Assembly: GCA_947630595.1 (NCBI GenBank)
Contig: CANRIG010000025.1
Coordinates: 1 to 38,081, forward strand
Reading direction: 5' to 3'
Length of the DNA: 38,081 bases
Source: an uncultured Lachnospiraceae bacterium
GTDB taxonomy: Bacteria; Bacillota; Clostridia; Lachnospirales; Lachnospiraceae
The position numbers were made by a program, and so were the translations under genes. Every line of letters starts with the position of its first letter. The stretch's first letter is position 1. A model generated the notes under the pieces. It saw nothing but the letters and a program-made list of their open reading frames with translations, was not told where the DNA came from and did no database searches. Positions 8,032 through 15,806 of this stretch are shown here, in pieces.

Positions 8032-8652
8032 TTATTCCCCCTGCAGATGCTGCCATATCTGGTTGCGGATCATTTCCATGGCCGGTTTGTTGAATCCGCC
8101 CTCCGGCACAATGATATTGGCGTTCTTTTTGCTCGGCTCCACAAACTGCTCGTGCATCGGCTTGACCGTGTTCAGGTACTGCCCGATCACAGACTCCAGG
8201 CTGCGGGCGCGCTCCAGCACGTCGCGCTGAATCCTGCGGATGATGCGCAGGTCGGCGTCCGTGTCCACGAAAATGCGGATATCCATCAGATCGCACAGCT
8301 CGCGGTTCTCAAAAATAAGAATGCCCTCGACGATGATCACCTTTTTGGGGTGGATGACCGCAATGTCCTTGCTGCGGTTGTGCACCGTGTAGTCGTAAAC
8401 CGGGCACTCCACCGTCTTGCCCTGCTTCAGCTCTTTCAGATGCCGGATCATCAAATCCGTGTCAAACGCATTCGGATGGTCAAAATTCAGCCGGCTGCGC
8501 TCCTCGTACGTCATGTCGTCGTGCGCCTTGTAATAATCGTCATGCTTGATAATCGTCACGCTCTCCTGAAACTGCGCCGCAATCTGATTGGTCAGCGTCG
8601 TCTTGCCGCTGCCGGAGCCGCCCGCAATGCCAATCACCAGTACCTTGTCCAT
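8032..8652 (-). CDS. udk: Uridine kinase
   Basis: 206-aa P-loop kinase that phosphorylates uridine and cytidine in pyrimidine salvage. GGSGSGKTT near the N-terminus is the P-loop; HDDYYKAHDDMTYEERSRLN and DHPNAFD are the nucleoside-binding segments; VIIVEGILIF follows Walker B-like strands. The ATG at 8652 is preferred to an in-frame TTG at 8658, because GGGGGA is eight bases from the ATG and only two from the TTG. Length is normal. It is upstream of cysK on the same strand but separated by the cysK promoter. Confidence 0.95.
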   Translation of the reverse strand: MDKVLVIGIAGGSGSGKTTLTNQIAAQFQESVTIIKHDDYYKAHDDMTYEERSRLNFDHPNAFDTDLMIRHLKELKQGKTVECPVYDYTVHNRSKDIAVIHPKKVIIVEGILIFENRELCDLMDIRIFVDTDADLRIIRRIQRDVLERARSLESVIGQYLNTVKPMHEQFVEPSKKNANIIVPEGGFNKPAMEMIRNQIWQHLQGE

Positions 8653-8890
8653 TCGCAAAATCCCCCGCTTTCATTCAGAATGAAATATTTACCATCATCT
8701 TACCACAGACCCCGCCGCTTCGCAAGAATCGTCTGAATCCCCTGTTTTTCGCGGCGCTTTGGCGATTTATGGCGAACGGTTTTTCTGTATTTCTGTCATA
8801 TTTGCATCCGCTTATGCATAAATATGAACAAATGATGCAGATTCCGGACGCCGCGTTCCGAAACCGGCCGCGAAAAATTTCCGGTAATGT
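8653..8890. other. Intergenic region upstream of two divergent genes
   Basis: Divergent spacer between udk (-) and the DUF1294 gene (+). It holds a 10-base perfect palindrome, ttatgcataa at 8812-8821, but no gene. The udk promoter could not be placed with confidence. Confidence 0.5.
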
Positions 8891-8920
8891 TTGACTTTAT
8901 TACTATTTTTATGATAAAAT
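8891..8920 (+). promoter_or_regulatory. Promoter of the DUF1294 gene
   Basis: TTGACT (8891-8896), 18-base AT-rich spacer, TAAAAT (8915-8920), about 35 bases before the ATG. Confidence 0.65.
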
Positions 8921-8954
8921 ATCTGTACCCAAGCACTTATTGTCGGAGGAATTT

Positions 8955-10280
8955 ATGAAAACACTGCTGATAACCTACATCATCGTGATCAACCTGATCG
9001 GGTTTTTCCTGATGGGCATCGACAAGTTCAGAGCCAAGCGTCAGAAGTGGCGGATCCGGGAGCGGACGCTGTTTCTTGTCGCGCTGTTTTTCGGCAGCAT
9101 CGGCGTGCTGGTCGGCATGTACGTATTCCGCCACAAGACCAGGCATCTCTCTTTCTCGCTTGGCATTCCCGCGATCCTTTTCGCACAGCTTCTGGCCGTG
9201 GGACTGTTTTTTTCCTGGCAGCAAAAACGCCTGGGAAGTCCCTCCCAGGCAGTGGAAAATGAGCTGGCCCTGATCCAGCAGCTGGATTCCGGGACCATAC
9301 ATTCCTATGTATCTTATGAAAATCTGATGAATTCCCATCTCGCCTCAGGCGCGATCGACGAGACGGCCTCCGAGGCTGTCGCCCTGTTCTTTCAGAATTT
9401 CAAATACAGCATCCTCAACGAACAGACCGACGGCGACGAAGCCGTCGTCCATGTAAACATCACCAACATCGACACGCGCGCGCTGGCCCAGGATCTCTGC
9501 CGCGAAATTCTCCGTCAGTCCGTCGCCATCTACCCTGTTTCCAGGGCCTCCACGACCAGCGATTATTACCGCATGCTGCGCGACGCGCTGGCCGCCAATT
9601 CCTATGAGACAATCGTCACACCGGCCACCTTCCGCCTGTCCCGCCAGGACAAGAACTGGGTGATTCTCACCGACCGCACGCTGGAGGACGAGCTGGTCAG
9701 CGGCTTCATCACCAACATGAACGATCCCTATATTCTTCCCGCCTCCGAGGTACTGGCCATTCACCTCGACGCACTGGCGGCGCTCACCGCCGACCAGTGG
9801 GCGGACTACCTCTCGATCAACGACGTCTTTGCCACCTACAACACCGACTACTATCAGGCCATCGACCGGGAATACATCGAGCAGCTTGCGGCCGCTTTCC
9901 GCTATAAGATCATCCGCTGCGATGAAAACGGCGATACGGCGAACGCCGTCGTCAGAATCACGAGTATCGATATGAAAAACGTGCTCACCGATTACCGCCG
10001 ACGTCTGCTGCGCTACGCCGCCACCACGCAGTCCCTGCGCGATGACAGCGTCACCTTTTCCAACGAGACCTCGCGCATGCTGCTGGAATCCCTGCAGGAG
10101 AACGATTCTGTCACTTCGACGGATGTCGATATGACATTTCACAACAACGGCGCGGCCTGGGAAATCTATTTCGGCTCCGATTTTACGGACGCGCTCATGG
10201 GCGACATGTCTGGAGCGCTCGAGGCTTTCAATGCCTCCGCCCAGTCGCAGAGCGATGAAATTCACCTGAAACTGGGATAA
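8955..10280 (+). CDS. DUF1294 membrane protein with duplicated extracytoplasmic domain
   Basis: 441-aa protein. Residues 1 to about 88 are a DUF1294 domain: a hydrophobic helix ending in DK (23-24), WRIRE (32-36), a second hydrophobic stretch, then RHKTRH (59-64) and a third helix. The remaining 350 residues are hydrophilic and appear to hold two copies of one fold. FKYSILNEQTDGDEAVVHV begins near residue 149 and FRYKIIRCDENGDTANAVV near 315; each is followed by a basic helix and later a strand ending in W-I (KNWVI and AAWEI). This resembles NTF2-like lipoprotein domains, but the fold is inferred. The ATG at 8955 follows GGAGG by five bases; an upstream TTG lacks such a site. Function unknown. 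Confidence 0.82.
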   Translation: MKTLLITYIIVINLIGFFLMGIDKFRAKRQKWRIRERTLFLVALFFGSIGVLVGMYVFRHKTRHLSFSLGIPAILFAQLLAVGLFFSWQQKRLGSPSQAVENELALIQQLDSGTIHSYVSYENLMNSHLASGAIDETASEAVALFFQNFKYSILNEQTDGDEAVVHVNITNIDTRALAQDLCREILRQSVAIYPVSRASTTSDYYRMLRDALAANSYETIVTPATFRLSRQDKNWVILTDRTLEDELVSGFITNMNDPYILPASEVLAIHLDALAALTADQWADYLSINDVFATYNTDYYQAIDREYIEQLAAAFRYKIIRCDENGDTANAVVRITSIDMKNVLTDYRRRLLRYAATTQSLRDDSVTFSNETSRMLLESLQENDSVTSTDVDMTFHNNGAAWEIYFGSDFTDALMGDMSGALEAFNASAQSQSDEIHLKLG

Positions 10281-10289
10281 TCGGGCGCT

Positions 10290-11468
10290 CTAATAAATAT
10301 GAAACGTCTTTACCGCCCAGCGGATCACCCGGTATTTGGGCGTCTCCAGCTCCCGCACGGCCTCCTTTAATTTCTCGCGGATGGGGAGCCCCTGCGGACA
10401 GAGCCGCTCGCACTTTCCGCAGCCGACGCACTGAGAAGCGCTGGACGTCTCGCGGCGCATGGCCGTCGACTGCAGGTACTCCCACATCCCCGACTGCCGT
10501 CCCTCGGTGTATTTGAGGTTGTAGCAGTGGAACGTCAGCGGGATGTCCACCCGGTGCGGGCACGGCATGCAGTAGCCGCAGCCGGTGCAGCCCACCCGGA
10601 CCTTCTTCTGAATCTCCTGCTTCACTTCTTCCACCAGCGCGCGCTGCTCATCCGTGAACGTGTTCGGCCGCGCCTGATTGGCGATGCGCAGGTTTTCTTC
10701 CACCATTTCCAGCGAATTCATGCCGGACAGCACGCACGTCACCTGCGGCTGATCCCAGAGCCAGCGAAACGCCATCTCCGCCGGCGAAGCAAACTCCCCG
10801 GACTGCTCGATCCGCTGTCTGGCCGTCGCGGGCAGATTGTTCACCAGCCGTCCGCCGCGCAGCGGCTCCATGATGATCACCGGAATCCCCTTCGCGCCCG
10901 CGTAACAGAGGCCCTCGCGTCCCGCCTGCGAGTGCTCGTCCAGATAGTTGTACTGAATCTGGCAGAAATCCCAGTTGTACGCATCCAGCAGCGCCTTAAA
11001 GTTCTCGCTGTTTCCATGGTAGGAAAAGCCGATGTTGCGGATTTCCCCGTTCGCCTTCTTCTCCCTGATCCAGTCGCAGATACCGTAGCTCACCAGGCGT
11101 TCCCACGTCTTGACGTCGTTGAGCATGTGCATCAGGTAATAGTCGATGTGGTCGGTCTGCAGGCGGCGCAGCTCCTCCTGAAATTTTTTCTCCGCGCCCG
11201 GCACGGAGCGGATCAGGTAATGCGGCAGCTTGGTGGCCAGATTGATCTGATCGCGGCAGCGGTTCTTTGCCAGGATTTTTCCGACCGCCTCCTCGCTTCC
11301 CGGATACACGTAAGCGGTGTCAAGGTAATTGACGCCGTTTCGGATCGCGTGCATCACTTCCCGCTCCGCCTTGTCCAGATCGATTTCCGAGCCGTTCCTG
11401 GTAAAGCGCATACAGCCATAGCCCAGAATCGAAAGCTCATTGCCTTTTCGGTCTTTCCGGTACTGCAC
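10290..11468 (-). CDS. Aldo/keto reductase with C-terminal [4Fe-4S] ferredoxin domain
   Basis: 392-aa oxidoreductase. The barrel keeps the catalytic set: Asp and Tyr in NYLDTAYVYPGSEEAVG, Lys in NLATKLPHY and His in DYYLMHML. The C-terminal 110 residues hold two Cys clusters, CTGCGYCMPCPH and CVGCGKCERLCP, likely for two [4Fe-4S] centres. The start is a GTG at 11468 with GGAGG upstream. The stop converges with the DUF1294 gene, only nine bases apart and with no clear terminator between them. It is third in the minus-strand series after the ZIP transporter and the hydroxy-acid oxidase. Substrate unknown. Confidence 0.9.
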   Translation of the reverse strand: MQYRKDRKGNELSILGYGCMRFTRNGSEIDLDKAEREVMHAIRNGVNYLDTAYVYPGSEEAVGKILAKNRCRDQINLATKLPHYLIRSVPGAEKKFQEELRRLQTDHIDYYLMHMLNDVKTWERLVSYGICDWIREKKANGEIRNIGFSYHGNSENFKALLDAYNWDFCQIQYNYLDEHSQAGREGLCYAGAKGIPVIIMEPLRGGRLVNNLPATARQRIEQSGEFASPAEMAFRWLWDQPQVTCVLSGMNSLEMVEENLRIANQARPNTFTDEQRALVEEVKQEIQKKVRVGCTGCGYCMPCPHRVDIPLTFHCYNLKYTEGRQSGMWEYLQSTAMRRETSSASQCVGCGKCERLCPQGLPIREKLKEAVRELETPKYRVIRWAVKTFHIY

Positions 11469-11513
11469 GGCATCCCCCTCCTTCCATACAGGCTTCTCTT
11501 TCTCTGTCGTTTC

Positions 11514-11571
11514 GCAGGCTGTAACCCGGCGGTCCGCCGTTTGCAGACTACGCTGCAGTCAGGCAGCCTGC
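11514..11571. repeat. Cloverleaf-like nested inverted repeat
   Basis: Outer 8-bp arms gcaggctg (11514-11521) and cagcctgc (11564-11571) enclose a perfect hairpin cggcgg/ccgccg (11527-11539) and a second hairpin near 11544-11560. It lies in the 106-bp gap between two minus-strand genes. There is no T-run, so it is not a standard terminator. Confidence 0.6.
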
Positions 11572-11574
11572 CGT

Positions 11575-12591
11575 TCAGCGAACCATGTCCCGCGTGATCG
11601 ACGCCAGATTCTTCGCGCCGCACATCGCCATCGTGTCCGCGAGCTCCGCGCCGATCTTTTCAATATAGAGCTTCACGCCTTCCTCCGCCCCGCCGTAAAT
11701 GGCCGGAACGAACGGGCGGCAGATCAGCACCGCGTCCGCGCCAAGCGCCAGCGCCTTAAACACATCCACGCCGCTGCGGATTCCGCCGTCCACAAAAATC
11801 TTCATGCCGCTGCCGCGAAGGGCTTCCGCAATCTCGCCCAGCACCTCCGCCGTGGCCGCGCACTGATCGAGCACGCGCCCGCCGTGGTTGCTGACCACGA
11901 TGCCGGCTGCGCCCGCTTTCTTTGCTTTCATGGCGCCCTTGACGCTCATGATGCCCTTGACGATAAACGGCACTCCGGCCAGCTGCGCGATCTCCGCCAG
12001 CTCCTCCACCGTCTTGCTGCCCGCCGGCGGGGTCAGATTTTTCAGGAACGGAAGTCCGGCCGCGTCCACGTCCATCGCCACCGCAAAGCTGCCCGCCGCC
12101 TTGCACAGCGCCAGCTTTTCCCGGATGATGTCGAGGTTCCACGGCTTGACCGTCGGCACGCCCATGCCGCCGACGGAACCGATGGCTTTGGTCGCCGCCT
12201 CGATCACCTTGGGATCGACGCCGTCGCCGGTGAAGGCCGCAATGCCGTTTTCACAGCAGCTGCGCACCAGAATATCGTTGTAGGTCAGGTCGTTGTATTT
12301 GTCTCCGTAATGCAGGTTGACCGCGCCCAGCGGACCCGCAAAAAACGGATAGCGGAACGTGCGCCCGAACAGCTCAAAGCTGGTGTCCGGCGTGCCGTTC
12401 TCGCAGATGGTGTCCATGACCACGCGGATTTCCTGCCATTTCTCATAATTGCGGATTGCGGTGTCGCCGACGCCCTTCGCGCCCGGCCCCGGAATCTGAT
12501 TCCGGCACGCCTTTCCGTTGCAGATGCTGCAGCCCTTGCAGACGCTGCCGAGACAGCCGCGCGCCTGCTCCAGTACTTCCTGATAGTTCAT
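11575..12591 (-). CDS. FMN-dependent alpha-hydroxy-acid oxidizing protein
   Basis: 338-aa member of the lactate/glycolate oxidase family. The catalytic His and FMN-contact Arg lie in VSNHGGRVLD, and the phosphate-binding region is DGGIRSGVDVFKALALGADAV. The ATG at 12591 is chosen because GGAGG lies nine bases upstream; the frame extends further upstream without family similarity. The N-terminus has an unusual Cys series (C13, C18, C21, C24, C29) spaced like a metal or [4Fe-4S] site, not found in classical flavin oxidases, which suggests an anaerobic dehydrogenase version. Neighbours are a ZIP transporter and an Fe-S aldo/keto reductase on the same strand. Confidence 0.88.
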   Translation of the reverse strand: MNYQEVLEQARGCLGSVCKGCSICNGKACRNQIPGPGAKGVGDTAIRNYEKWQEIRVVMDTICENGTPDTSFELFGRTFRYPFFAGPLGAVNLHYGDKYNDLTYNDILVRSCCENGIAAFTGDGVDPKVIEAATKAIGSVGGMGVPTVKPWNLDIIREKLALCKAAGSFAVAMDVDAAGLPFLKNLTPPAGSKTVEELAEIAQLAGVPFIVKGIMSVKGAMKAKKAGAAGIVVSNHGGRVLDQCAATAEVLGEIAEALRGSGMKIFVDGGIRSGVDVFKALALGADAVLICRPFVPAIYGGAEEGVKLYIEKIGAELADTMAMCGAKNLASITRDMVR

Positions 12592-12700
12592 ATCGTGTTT
12601 CCTCCCGTTTTTCATTCTTTGTATTTGAAGCCGCCATGCCCCGCGCCGTTTTCCCGGCCTTCGGGCATATCGGCCGCGTACTTCTTTTTCTTTTTCCTGC

Positions 12701-13483
12701 TCACCCCAGCGCCACATCCAGGATCATCATCAGCGAAAATCCGACCGCAAAGCCGATGGTGCCAAGGTTGCTGTGTTCTCCCTGCGCCGTCTCCGGAATC
12801 AGCTCCTCCACGACCACGTACAGCATGGCCCCTGCCGCAAAGGACAGGAGGTACGGCAGCAGCGGCAAAATAAAGCGCGACAGCAGAATGGTCAGCAGCC
12901 CGGCCGCCGGCTCCACCGCGCCGGAGAGCACGCCCAGCACACAGGCGCGGGTGCGGCTCATCCCCTCCTCGCTGCGCAGCGGCAGGCTGATCACGGCGCC
13001 CTCCGGAAAATTCTGTATGGCAATGCCCAGCGACAGCGCAAACGCGCCCGCCAGGGTAATCTCCGTCTGTTTCGCCAGGATGCCGGCAAAAATCACGCCC
13101 ACGGCCATTCCCTCGGGTATGTTGTGCAGCGTCACGGCGAGCAGCAGCATGGTCGTCTTTTTCAGACGCACCCGCGGTCCCTCGGCCTCGGCGCACCCCA
13201 GATGAAGGTGCGGAACGAGTTTATCCATCGAGAGTAAAAAAACGAAACCGAGACCCAGTCCCGCCAGCGCCGGAACGAAAGCGAAGCGCCCCATCCCCTG
13301 CGACATATCCATCGCCGGAATCAGCAGCGACCACACGGAGGCCGCCACCATCACGCCCGAGGCGAAGCCCAGCAGCGCCTTCTGCACCCGCGGATTCAGT
13401 TCGCCCCTCAGAAAAAATACACAGGCCGCGCCCGCCGAGGTCCCGACAAACGGCAGCAGCAGCCCCGCCAGTATCTGTGTCAT
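12701..13483 (-). CDS. ZIP-family divalent metal transporter
   Basis: 260-aa membrane protein with about eight hydrophobic segments. Helix 4 holds the metal site HNIPEGMAVG and helix 5 the related QNFPEGAVIS; VVEELIPE near the C-terminus is also typical. The family imports zinc, iron or manganese. The His of the helix 5 HxxPEG motif is replaced by Gln (QNFPEG), which may affect specificity. GGAG is six bases before the ATG. The gene starts just beside the palindromic element at 13544-13755 and may lead an operon with the hydroxy-acid oxidase and aldo/keto reductase. Confidence 0.93.
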   Translation of the reverse strand: MTQILAGLLLPFVGTSAGAACVFFLRGELNPRVQKALLGFASGVMVAASVWSLLIPAMDMSQGMGRFAFVPALAGLGLGFVFLLSMDKLVPHLHLGCAEAEGPRVRLKKTTMLLLAVTLHNIPEGMAVGVIFAGILAKQTEITLAGAFALSLGIAIQNFPEGAVISLPLRSEEGMSRTRACVLGVLSGAVEPAAGLLTILLSRFILPLLPYLLSFAAGAMLYVVVEELIPETAQGEHSNLGTIGFAVGFSLMMILDVALG

Positions 13484-13543
13484 TGTAAACTCCTTTTTCT
13501 CCCTGTCTTAGCATATGAGGTCCGCGGGCAATGTGTGCGCCGC

Positions 13544-13755
13544 TTTTGACTGTATGTTTTATAGTCTGCGGCGGATTTCCCCTGCGCGGACGGGGCAAAG
13601 CTGCGGTGAACTAATCGCTGACTGCGGCTAAGACGCTCAGGAGAGCCTTCGCGCCTAAGCCTTCGTAGGCGATGGATTTCACCTCCGCAAAAAGCGCCCC
13701 TGAATGTCCGCGCAGGGGAAATCCGCTGCAGGCTGCACTCAACGCACAGTCAAAA
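13544..13755. repeat. 212-bp palindromic element
   Basis: Almost the whole spacer between the nitroreductase and ZIP genes is one long imperfect inverted repeat. Ends ttttgactgt (13544-13553) and acagtcaaaa (13746-13755) match perfectly. Inside them, 25-base arms (13567-13591 and 13706-13730) match at 24 of 25 positions. Further in, gcggtgaa pairs with ttcacctccgc, and the centre has a cgccta/taggcg hairpin. The right copy of the 25-bp arm contains gcaggggaaatccgc. It could be a MITE-like element or a structured RNA; no coding region is seen. Confidence 0.88.
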
Positions 13756-13763
13756 ACCGCTGT

Positions 13764-14348
13764 CTACTTCCTCTCCAGCACAATATCCTTTAATGCCCGC
13801 TTTGGCACGTAGTGAACGTCGTCCGCATCGCGGTAGTAGGCCACGGACTCGCCTTCCGCCGCCTCGGTCAGCACGATCCGCTCCGCCGGCTTGCCGATTG
13901 CCACCACCAGCATCGGCGCCAGATGCTCCGGAAGATCCAGCGCACGCCGCACCTCCCCGGCCTGAAAGCTGCCGATCATGCAGCCGCCGAGGCCCATCTC
14001 CGTCGCCGCCAGCAGGATGGTCTGCGCCGCCAGGCCCACGTCCTTCTGGAAGCGCGCCAGCGACTCCCACACCTTCGTGTCCTGACAGATGATGATGAAC
14101 GCGGTCGGGCACATGCCCTTATGCGGCAGCTCCAGATCCGGCAGGCCCTTGGCCCAGCCGGTCAGCGGCTGAATGCGGTCAACCTCATCTTTCTCCCAGG
14201 CAATATAATAGCGCAGCGGCTGCATGTTGACGCTTGACGCCGCCAGCCGCGCACAGTCCACCATTTCCAGCAGCTCCTCCCGGGTGACTCTGCGGCTCTC
14301 ATCGTACCCGCGATAGCTCCGGTTCGCCTTCACCAAATCCTTAAACAT
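13764..14348 (-). CDS. Nitroreductase-family protein
   Basis: 194-aa FMN-dependent nitroreductase-like protein. FMN-binding Arg residues are in KANRSYRGYDESRRVT at the N-terminus, SSVNMQPLRYYI is the next cofactor contact, and GLGGCMIGSF precedes the C-terminal half. Such proteins use NAD(P)H and FMN on nitro compounds, quinones or enones. The ATG at 14348 is chosen because GAGGAG lies eight bases upstream and homology starts there, although the frame is open farther. A large palindromic element follows its stop. Substrate unknown. Confidence 0.9.
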   Translation of the reverse strand: MFKDLVKANRSYRGYDESRRVTREELLEMVDCARLAASSVNMQPLRYYIAWEKDEVDRIQPLTGWAKGLPDLELPHKGMCPTAFIIICQDTKVWESLARFQKDVGLAAQTILLAATEMGLGGCMIGSFQAGEVRRALDLPEHLAPMLVVAIGKPAERIVLTEAAEGESVAYYRDADDVHYVPKRALKDIVLERK

Positions 14349-14765
14349 CCTGATCACTCCTCTGTTTCCGCCAAAAGCGGCTGTTCCTGGTATCATCATA
14401 AAACATTTCCGGACAAATGTAAATGGTCCTGCCGCAAAATAAACTTACCCCTTAAGCGCTGCCTCCTGCACCATCACATAAATATGTAGAAAGTCGCGTT
14501 ACTTTGGCCTGTATTCGATTTTCAAGGTGCGTCTGTCCGGGTTCCCGTCAGCAAGGCCTGCATCCGCTCTTCATAGGACGCCGTCAGGATGTCCTGTATT
14601 TTACCTTTGACACCATCTGACTCCTACGTCACAGGCAAAGAAAAAGCTTCCATTTTTACCCTCCGGACAAAAAAAGATTTTCCCTGTCCAGATGTGACTT
14701 TTCTCTCACATCCCAGACAAAAAAATCAAATAGTTTAAACCACTGACATATTACGACATATTTAC
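14349..14765. other. Intergenic region with a decayed coding remnant and a hairpin
   Basis: No intact gene is seen. On the minus strand at about 14540-14640 a 33-codon stretch (KIQDILTASYEERMQALLTG then TRTDAP and a stop) looks like the broken end of a protein, but I do not recognise it. A 7-bp hairpin gatgtga/tcacatc lies at 14691-14712. The base composition is more AT-rich than neighbours, as in the following MazF-like gene. Confidence 0.45.
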
Positions 14766-14794
14766 TTGTAATTTTTAAGGCAGCTATATATAAT
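14766..14794 (+). promoter_or_regulatory. Promoter of the MazF/PemK-like gene
   Basis: TTGTAA (14766-14771), 17-base spacer, TATAAT (14789-14794), giving a short leader before AGAGGAGG and the ATG at 14826. Confidence 0.8.
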
Positions 14795-14825
14795 TGAAGT
14801 CACCAACCAACAGAGGAGGCTTTGG

Positions 14826-15569
14826 ATGAGGATTGATTATAGAAAACTCGGACAGATCGCTATAGATCCCAGTTACCGGAATATTCCGGCAAAAGACACA
14901 AGCGACGTCCTCGCAAATTACCTGTATTTGATGTCAAATCTGAACGCGGATGTAGACGCCTGGTCCGCCTCCGAAATGGCAATGATCACGAACAGCCTGA
15001 ACAGATGGCAGGACAGGAAGACCCAGCTGAACCGCCAGCAGGTTTCTGTCGGTGACATACTGATGGTCGATCTGGGACTGCACTATGCACCCGAACTTTC
15101 CTATGGACATCCGGTACTTGTCCTTGAAGAGTGGAAAAACCTCATGTTTGTCGTTCCCGCCACCAGTTCATCATCAAAACTTGCGCAGGCATACCATCCG
15201 ACAGACAACCCGTCCGGAAAATGGTATTACAGAAAGGTCGGCGTTTCAGACGGTTTCGCCCATGACTGTGTCCTGATCATCAACAACGCAAAGATTATTT
15301 CCAAATCTGCTATCCTCTCACCGATGGGGAAACTTACATGCGACCTGCAGGATGAGACACAACTTTTCCGCGAAGTAAAAAATACCCTTCTGGAGCATCT
15401 GTTTCACAGAGAATGGGCCGCTCACCAAAATCTTGCCGGAGCATATCATGAATTACAGGAAAAATTTGATGCTTTGCAGAAAGAAAAAGAGATTTCCAAC
15501 GGCAGGATCCAGGATCTGGAGCACCAGATAAAAGAATTGAGCAAACCTATTGACAATCATCAAAATTAA
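14826..15569 (+). CDS. PemK/MazF-like protein with helical N-terminus and coiled-coil tail
   Basis: 247-aa protein. Residues about 73-185 resemble the SH3-like PemK/MazF fold: VSVGDILMVDLG, YGHPVLVLEEW, FVVPATSSSSK and AHDCVLIINNAKIISKSAI. Family members are mRNA interferases of toxin-antitoxin systems. Here the domain is flanked by a 70-residue helical N-terminus and a Glu/Lys-rich C-terminal coiled coil (about 195-240), which is longer than a classical 110-aa MazF. No antitoxin gene is adjacent, and the gene has its own promoter, AGAGGAGG site and terminator. AT-richer codons and decayed flanking sequence suggest transfer. RNase activity is not certain. Confidence 0.78.
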   Translation: MRIDYRKLGQIAIDPSYRNIPAKDTSDVLANYLYLMSNLNADVDAWSASEMAMITNSLNRWQDRKTQLNRQQVSVGDILMVDLGLHYAPELSYGHPVLVLEEWKNLMFVVPATSSSSKLAQAYHPTDNPSGKWYYRKVGVSDGFAHDCVLIINNAKIISKSAILSPMGKLTCDLQDETQLFREVKNTLLEHLFHREWAAHQNLAGAYHELQEKFDALQKEKEISNGRIQDLEHQIKELSKPIDNHQN

Positions 15570-15645
15570 AGGTAAGATAGAATTGTCAAAGACGAATAAG
15601 TATTACGTCTGAGGACACAATATAGATTGTACGCCGAAGGGCACG

Positions 15646-15672
15646 GGCACCTATCATGGTGTCCATTTTTTT
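15646..15672 (+). terminator. Terminator of the MazF/PemK-like gene
   Basis: ggcacc (15646-15651) pairs with ggtgtc (15658-15663), with one G-U pair, followed by a run of seven T at 15666-15672. Confidence 0.65.
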
Positions 15673-15730
15673 GCTAAGAACTGGGCGATAATCCATTTAT
15701 CTCAGCTACAGCAATAAAAGCACAGCAACA

Positions 15731-15756
15731 AGCCGGAGCGGTTGGACACTCCGGCT
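15731..15756 (-). terminator. Hairpin downstream of the MurE-like gene
   Basis: Perfect 8-bp stem agccggag (15731-15738) with ctccggct (15749-15756). On the minus strand it is followed by a weakly T-rich stretch, so termination is possible but not strong. Confidence 0.45.
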
Positions 15757-15806
15757 GGAACATAACAGGATGATTGAATAAGGCTCTGCACTTTTTATGA
15801 CAATAA

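Noticed and set aside
8803-8839. tgcatc/gatgca words around the ttatgcataa palindrome
   Set aside because: They are not symmetric about the palindrome, so a common operator is not supported.
13013-13040. ZIP transporter considered a pseudogene because His is replaced in QNFPEG
   Set aside because: The frame is full length with all helices; a single motif change does not show loss of function.
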